Below, one piece after another: positions 58,539 through 64,000 of a DNA stretch of 64,000 nt. The notes beneath the pieces were generated by a model. The model searched no databases. It was given only the letters and a program-made list of their open reading frames with translations, and had not been told where the DNA came from. The position numbers and the translations under genes were made by a program. The DNA comes from Emiliania huxleyi CCMP1516 (lineage: Eukaryota > Haptophyta > Isochrysidales > Noelaerhabdaceae). Each line of letters starts with the position of its first letter. Positions within the stretch are counted from its first letter, which is position 1. The stretch spans positions 702,750 to 766,749 of the forward strand of contig NW_005200507.1 in the NCBI RefSeq assembly GCF_000372725.1, written 5' to 3'.

Positions 58539-59175
58539 GGGGATATACACTCGCACGGGCAAGTGGCCCGAGCCCATTCTCACTAGCCCTGACCCGCAGC
58601 GCGGCCGCTCGCGTAGAAGCCCCTCAGATGAGTGGTCAGATGAATAGTGCCCGAGAGCGAGGGATCCGGGGGGGCACCAATAGGAGGCCCAGCCTGCGTA
58701 TCCTATCTATGCGAGAGAGTCCCCTGTGCCCGGTGCCGCTGTGCCCAGCCCTCTCCGCGCCGCGATGCCCCCCCCCCCCCCCCTCGCTTTTTCAAAATCC
58801 TGCAAAGGTGGGGACGTGTCTGTCCTCGTCCCAGCCCTAGAGTTAATCGTTTCTCTCCGATGCCGATAGATCTAGTTTACGTATCTTCCATCCACTCGAA
58901 CGCACCCACGGTCTCCTTCCTCCGGGACCCGGGGATCCCGCCCACCACCCCGTTGACCGCGGCGCGGTGGCAGAATGCCTTGGCGCGGCGCTCCGCCTTC
59001 TGCCTCTCCGCCGCCCGCTCGGCGCGTGCGGCGGCGCGCGCGCCTGCGCCATGTGTGGGCCTCTGCAGAGCCCTGCTCTCTACTAGTACTACCTCACCAC
59101 GAGTCGTCCGTGCACCCCAGGACTTACCTCAGGCGCTCAGGCCTCAGGGGCGCCCGCGCTCGGCCGGTTGGAGCA

Positions 59176-59554
59176 CACTATCAAATTATTAGCCTAATAA
59201 CGTACCTAATTATCAACACATAGTTAATAGCGCGAGTAGCTAATAACAAGCTAATTATTAGGCTAATAACAGCGCTTATTAGGCTAATAACAGCGATTAT
59301 TAGGTGCTTATTAGGCTAATAACGCGTTATTAGTGATCAATCTCCTAATAACAAGCTAATTATTAGGTATATGTGATCTGTGATCTGTGAGGGTCCGCCC
59401 GCAGGCGCATTTTGTATACCGAGGCGGTGCCCGGTGCCGAGCGCAGGCAGAGCCCACAGGTCGGACCTTAAGACAGCGTTGTAGATCCCTGGGCGAGGGT
59501 GGTGGAGTATATGTTGATAATTAGGTACGTTATTAGGCTAATAGTTTGATAGTG
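59176..59554. mobile_element. CACTA-like MITE, AT-rich
   Basis: 379 bp bounded by inverted repeats that start CACTATCAAA and run through TATTAGCCTAATAACGTACC, TAATTATCAACA (about 43 bp, one or two mismatches). The outer five bases CACTA suggest the CMC/EnSpm superfamily. The left interior is full of GGCTAATAA/CTAATTATTAG repeats. The 3-bp flanks (GCA, CAG) are not an exact duplication. No coding capacity. GC content is strikingly lower than surroundings. Confidence 0.72.
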
Positions 59555-59789
59555 CAGCCCCCCGCGCGCGGTCGCCGCAAGGCCGCTCGATTTGGCCGCC
59601 TTCCGCCCCCCCATCCATACCACATACACGTCCATTAGCTCAATCGTCAATGTGCATTGACCATTGTGTGCACTTGTGACATGTGACTTGTGAGCATTTT
59701 CTAAAGGCCGCTGCGCGGCCAGCGCAATGCGCAACCAGTCAGCGACCGACAGTCAGCAGCAGACTGTGACGATTGGCGGCCTCGCGCCC

Positions 59790-60527
59790 TCAGTCGACCT
59801 CCTCTACCAACTCCCCTGCCCAGCCCATATGCCTCATCCACGGTGGCGCAACCACCCGCGCAGGGAGAGAGAGAAAGTCGGCGATCTGCGCCGTGCAGAT
59901 GAGCTCCGCCTCGTCTGCGTCGAGGACGCCCATCGCAGGGCTGTCATAGCGCCATTGCATATGACGTACTGCATGTTGTTCATTACTTCGCAGGTGCCAA
60001 AGTCGAGGATAAACTCACTCAGCGATGGCGAAGGCTGCACTCCCGGCCGGCGGTAGGAGAGATGAAGGCTAATGTACTTCGCAGTGTACGGTGCCTTCCG
60101 GCGCGAACAGTGCCCGGGACGAAAGAGGAGGCGACGTCTCCCTCGTCCATGGACGGTGTAGCCAGCTTGAGAGACGGGAACGAACGGCGGTGAATCGCCG
60201 ACAGCGGCGCCTTCGTTCCTTTCCAGTGAATCGCCGGCGGGTGCCCTGAGCGTTGTATCTGTCGGCCAGTTGCCGCACCGCCGGCAGCAGCTCCGCAGCA
60301 GCCGCCCAGATGGCGCCGGTTAGGACAGGAGCGAAGCCGCGTGGACACGGCTGAGCGACGCCGTGCGTCTCGTTTGGATGCTGCAGGCATGCCGGGCAGC
60401 GCGCGTGCTCCATACCGCGCGTCGGGCGCCCGCCGAAATCTTCGATTTCTTTGGCGTAGGAGACCAAAAACCCTGAAAATTTTCTTCGCCTGCGGCGGGC
60501 AATTAATTTCGCTACTTTCGCTTTCAC
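59790..60527 (-). CDS. hypothetical gene, two or more exon-like pieces
   Basis: Minus-strand protein-like pieces: FSGFLVSYAKEIEDFGGRPT, CPACLQHPNETHGVAQPC and GAIWAAAAELLPAVRQLADR (about 60500-60250), then MQWRYDSPAMGVLDADEAEL, ICTAQIADFLSLPARVVAPP, ending ELVEEVD with a stop at 59790-59792. The frames differ, so an intron or loss of frame lies between. CxxC...HxxxxC might bind metal. Borders are not resolved and no family is recognised. Confidence 0.35.
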
Positions 60528-60559
60528 AGCTCTTTCACACGACTTTATCCGTCACTCGC

Positions 60560-61267
60560 TCGAGATAGCCAGCCCGTATCCCCCTCTCCTCCTCCACCGA
60601 GACACAGCGAGAGTCACCCATGAACAGCGAAGGAGATGATGGGCAGGATTCTGTCCCAAATGCTCCAGGGTAAGCGAAAGGGCTGGTGTGCTCATGTGCC
60701 CCCATGGCCTGCCATGGCGATGTGCTAGCGTCCAAGCTTGTTCGCATGTACTGTGAAATAGCTAGCCCATAAAAGAAGAAAAAAGAGATTCGCAACCTCC
60801 CCTGGGAAACGAAAACAGGCATAGTGTGTGTAGCACCGCGCTGCCAACGAAAACTTGGGGCGTCACACAGACAGCGAGATGGAACTCACCAGTCCGATAA
60901 GGATCAACTGGAAGGCTGAACCCTGGGCTTAGACAGGACGGGCGAGAAAATTTCCAAGGGAGACTCCCCGCTCTACCCAGGGCGCCAAGGAGGAAAATCG
61001 AAACTGTGGGCGTCCTCGATGGGCGTCTCGATGGGCGTCCATCGCTAACTACCCAACCGAGAATAGCACACACGCATCCCCCCCCCCCCCCCCCGAGTGC
61101 CGACCTATGACACGTAGTGCACGGTAATCTCGGAGAGAGAAGGGGAGGGGCGAAGGGGGGGGATATGGGAGATCTCTAACCGCGGGAGTACCCTGGGAGT
61201 GCGAGAGATCAGGGGAAGCCAGACATGGTACATGGAGAACGGACACCAAGGCACTAAAACTTCATCA
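60560..61267. other. spacer with poly-C tract
   Basis: A poly-C run of about 16 near 61078-61094. No supported gene. Confidence 0.5.
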
Positions 61268-61770
61268 CCCATTCGCTTAGGGTACCCCTAGGCTTAAAAG
61301 GGTGGGCCCTGGGGCGCCTGCGGCTTAAACGGCTTAAAACCGGCCTAGGCCGGTTTTAAGAGCTGCTGGGCCGCCGATTCCTTAAACGGTCTTAAACGCT
61401 TAAACGGTGCGGGAGAGCTCCCGAGGTCGATGGTCCGGGAGGCTCCCCGGTAGACGCCGGAGGCCGGGAAGCTGGCTACAGTCAGCTGGCACGCGTCCCC
61501 TATGCGAGTATGGCTCCCGCCAGTGCACCAGACTTACAGATGTGTCTTCAGTGGCGGGTTCGTGCCTAATAACGGCAGAATTGGAGAAACCGGCGCGGAA
61601 CCCAGCGACGCGTGCCGGTGAGGCCGATTTTCTTAAACGGACTTAAAAGAGGGACCCCCCGTGCCTGCAATCTCTTAAATGGCAAGTTAAGCCCCCAAAC
61701 CTCCTCGTTTCTTAAAAGGTCTTAAAAAAATCCGGCCCTCAGAACCCTAGGGGTACCCTAAGCCCATTCG
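61268..61770. mobile_element. MITE family M3 with 8-bp target duplication
   Basis: Element 61276-61762 (487 bp), flanked by CCCATTCG at 61268-61275 and 61763-61770. Perfect 17-bp terminal inverted repeats CTTAGGGTACCCCTAGG. The interior carries many CTTAAACGG/CTTAAAA motifs in both orientations and a palindrome around CCGGCCTAGGCCGG. No transposase. The 8-bp duplication suggests hAT-type mobilisation. Confidence 0.93.
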
Positions 61771-62144
61771 CCCCGCGCATTCGGCAAGCCCTGGCGCAGT
61801 CGGTCTTCGGATCAGCGGCCAGCTTCCCCCACATCTAGGGGGCTAGGGCAGGGAACCGCCGGCGACGCAAGTGTGGCCTACGGTAGCCACAGCTAGTGCG
61901 CGATACAGGGGCTGGGGGATGAGTGAGGGGGGGCCCGCGCCACAAGGCTCAAGGGCGGGCTAGGCCTAGGGGGAGAGAATGGAGGCTTGGAGGGGGGAGA
62001 GAGTTGCGTGCCCCGTGCCCGTTTTTCTTCTCTACGAAGCAATTTTTTTTAGCTACGGCTCAGTTACATTGTAGTGTGCATACGTATTTCCCTGTTTTCT
62101 TGGGCGGTACACCGATATATACACGTATAGGTACGCCACGACCG
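61771..62144. other. 3' flank of REV1
   Basis: No gene. The region 62040-62140 is AT-richer and may include the 3' UTR of REV1. Confidence 0.5.
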
Positions 62145-64000
62145 TCACGCCCGAAAGCTACCGCACGTCCGCAGGCGCTGCGCCATCGGCTCCACGCCTC
62201 GATCCACGTCGTCGCACGCCTGCAGCCAGTGCTCGAGCCAGAGGCCGGCGCGGCGCGTCTCGGCCCAGCGCGAGCCGAGCGACTTGGCCTCGTCCACGAG
62301 AGACCTCGCCCGCGCCTCCGCCTCCGCCCCGGCGCCGCCCGCCCGCAGCAGCGCCTCGGCGCCGTCCGAGAGGAGGCCGGGCAAGCCGGAGAGGGCCTCG
62401 GCGCCCTGCTCGGCGCGCGCGCGGAAGGCAACCTCGAGGAAGCAGGAGCGGAGCGACTCGAGCACGGCGTCGTAGTACTCCTCGAGCGCCGCGCTGCCGG
62501 GCGGCGCGGCCGGCGAGCTCGCCACCTCTCCGCAACTCCTCCGCCTCCTCTTGAGGAAGCAACCCTCCGACCGATCCAGGGACAGGGCCGCATCGGACGG
62601 GCCCGCCTCGGAGCCTCCGCCTCCGCCGCCGCAGCAGCCGCCACTGCCCACACCACCGCCGCCGCCACCGCCGCCACCGCCGCCGCCCCTGCCCACACCG
62701 CGGCCGCCTCCTCCTTCTCCTCCACCGCCCCTCCCGGCCCTCGGGAGCGGTGCGGCGCGGTCGCCCCACGGCGTGGAGAGGGAGGCGGCCGAGCCAGCCC
62801 CTTGCTCGAGCCTGGTGGCCTAAAGAAGGGGGGGGAGGCGTGTGCGGGCGTGAGGAGGCGGCGGGCGGCGCGGAGCGGGTGCGGGCAGGCGGGTGCGGGC
62901 GTGCGTGCGTGCGTGCGCGTGCTTGCGCGTGTGTGCTGGCGCGTGCGTGCTTGTGCGTGCGCGCTTGTGCGTGCGTGCTTGTGCGTGCGTGCTTGTGCGT
63001 GTGCGCCTGCAGCCCGACGCCGCGCAGCGCCTCATGCGGGATGGCGAGGCCCTGCAGCAGCTTGAGGCCGATGACGGCGAGGTCGGCCTCGGAGGCGGTG
63101 GGCCGCTCGAGCGCCACGCTGCGCGAGAGGTTGTCGCACGCGCCGTGCCCCATTCCTCCCTTCGCGGTGGCGGAGGTCCAGCCCTCCTTCGCCCTCCAAA
63201 CCTAGGGTTAGGGTTAGGGTTAGGGTTAGGGTTAGGGTTAGGGTTAGGGTCAGGGTTAGGACGTCCTCCCCCTCCTTCGCCCTCCAAACCTTGAGGCCGA
63301 CGCCGCGGCAGCGCATCCCCGCCTGGCCGAGCCGCCTCGCCACCTCCTCGGCGAGCTGGCGGACGAAGGCGTGCGCGCAGCCGCACCCCTCCTCGCACGC
63401 CGAGACCGGGCACGAGCGGGCGCGAAACCGCACGCCCCAGCTCGACTGCGCGCCGATCGACGAGCGGACCTTGGCTGGCTCCTCCCAAGCGCGCCCGTCC
63501 CTCGCGGCGGCAAACGCGCGGAGCTTGTCGCCGTTGACGGCCCCGACGGCGGCGCGGACGGCGCCGGCGGGCGCCGCCGCGAGCTCGCCGCACGTCGCGA
63601 TGCCCGCCGCGGACAGCGCCGCCGCGTTCGAGCGCCCGATCCCAGGCAGAGCCGTCACCGGCTGCGGCGCGAGCAGGCGGCGCGCCCCCTCCTCGCTGAG
63701 CGCGCTCTGCCCGTCCGGCTTGCAGGCGGAGGTGGCGATCCGGGCGACGAGCCGGCTCGGGCCGATGCCGATCGAGGCGTTGCACCGCGTCGCCGCCCGG
63801 ATCTGCGCGCGCAGCTCCGTCGCCAGGGCGAGCGGATCTCCGCAGCCAGTCACGTCGGCGTAGCACTCGTCGCAAGAGACGCCAATCACGTGCGGCGTCA
63901 GCGCAAAGACGCGGCGGTACATGGCCTCGGCCGCCGCCGCGTACTCGTCGAACTGGTACGGCACCACCACCAGCTCGGACGGCCCGCCCGCCCCGTCGGA
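62145..64000 (-). CDS. REV1: DNA repair polymerase REV1 (Y family), 5' end outside window
   Basis: Exons 64000(open)-63290, 63201-63007 and 62819-62145. Y-family palm and fingers: VVPYQFDEYAAAAEAMYRRV, HVIGVSCDECYADVTG (catalytic S-C-D-E), ASIGIGPSRLVARIAT, CKPDGQ; thumb helix-hairpin-helix LPGIGRSNAAALSAAGIATC; little finger GVGLKVWRAKEGWTSATAKG, GMGHGACDNLSRSVALERPT, and HEALRGVGLQ. The S-C-D-E-C-Y-x-D and G-M-G-H-G-x-C-D-N blocks are REV1-specific. The last exon has a poly-Gly linker and a helical C-terminus (LEEYYDAVLESLRSCFLEVA). REV1 inserts dCMP opposite lesions. Intron 63202-63289 is telomeric repeat; intron 62820-63006 is GC-AG and consists of GCGTGCTTGT-like repeats. Confidence 0.93.
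62880..63004 (+). repeat. GTGCGTGCTT minisatellite in a REV1 intron
   Basis: Tandem, slightly irregular GTGCGTGCTTGTGCGTGC units filling most of the intron. Confidence 0.85.
63202..63289 (+). repeat. interstitial TTAGGG telomeric array forming a REV1 intron
   Basis: About nine TTAGGG units (one TCAGGG variant), 63203-63259. The array plus the right-hand copy of a 22-bp duplication (CCCTCCTTCGCCCTCCAAAC at 63182 and 63270) makes an 88-nt GT-AG intron on the minus strand. Confidence 0.93.

Noticed and set aside
61923-63065. 380-residue open frame on the + strand
   Set aside because: Antisense shadow of REV1; the last REV1 exon and intron explain it.
63202-63262. TTAGGG array as a chromosome end
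   Set aside because: REV1 coding sequence continues on both sides in the same frame after splicing, so it is interstitial.
1-64000. tRNA, rRNA, snRNA genes and CRISPR arrays
   Set aside because: I looked for GGTTCGA-type B boxes, conserved snRNA heads and regular spaced repeats and saw none that hold up; a covariance-model scan would be decisive.

Overview
The window looks like nuclear DNA of a very GC-rich unicellular alga, most plausibly a haptophyte of the Emiliania/Gephyrocapsa type. The genes are eukaryotic (LSM4, CSTF2, RFC3, REV1, EAF6, RBX-like, aprataxin) and are broken by short introns. Of 27 introns whose borders can be fixed by protein continuity, about 18 start with GC instead of GT. 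There are secreted or membrane Pro/Ser-rich proteins, many GC-rich microsatellites and a TTAGGG array. The species call is inference.

Layout: 1-0.33 kb, 3' end of an RMDN-like gene; 0.4-3.0 kb, dispersed repeats and a fold-back element with an assembly gap; 3.0-5.0 kb, LSM4 (+) and CSTF2 (-); 5-8.3 kb, repeats, then an acidic single-pass membrane protein; 8.7-10.9 kb, a hAT transposase remnant and a complete MITE; 11-17.7 kb, an EF-hand-like protein, RFC3, a secreted Cys-rich protein and a Sel1-repeat protein; 18.3-20.1 kb, two nested MITE copies; 20.4-22.9 kb, an unidentified multi-exon coiled-coil gene; 24.6-28.5 kb, a SnoaL-like protein, PRMT7 and glyoxalase II; 28.5-33 kb, a repeat-rich block with a hAT-type MITE; 33-42 kb, MsrA-like, serine carboxypeptidase, mitochondrial thiolase (HADHB), NAAA/ceramidase-like and Hsp20; 42.5-46 kb, a Pro-rich membrane protein and aprataxin; 46.2-48.5 kb, a zinc-finger ORF among repeats; 48.7-58.3 kb, EAF6, a GH30 glucosylceramidase, an RBX-like RING protein, an SGNH hydrolase and a hydroxyproline-rich-type protein; 59-62 kb, a CACTA-like and a second 8-bp-TSD MITE; 62.1-64 kb, REV1, open at the window edge.

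The genes do not form one pathway. RFC3, REV1 and aprataxin all serve DNA replication or repair. The GH30 glucosylceramidase, NAAA/ceramidase-like hydrolase, SGNH hydrolase and thiolase are lipid-degrading enzymes. EAF6, PRMT7, CSTF2 and LSM4 act on chromatin and RNA.

The most unusual signals are: (1) a REV1 intron made mostly of telomeric repeat and bounded by a 22-bp duplication of coding sequence; (2) predominance of GC-AG introns, several with a donor side that copies the start of the next exon; (3) a MITE family with 8-bp target duplications, one copy nested in another, carrying a conserved reading frame that starts with a signal-peptide-like segment; and (4) a RanBP2-type zinc-finger ORF in a segment bounded by imperfect direct repeats.
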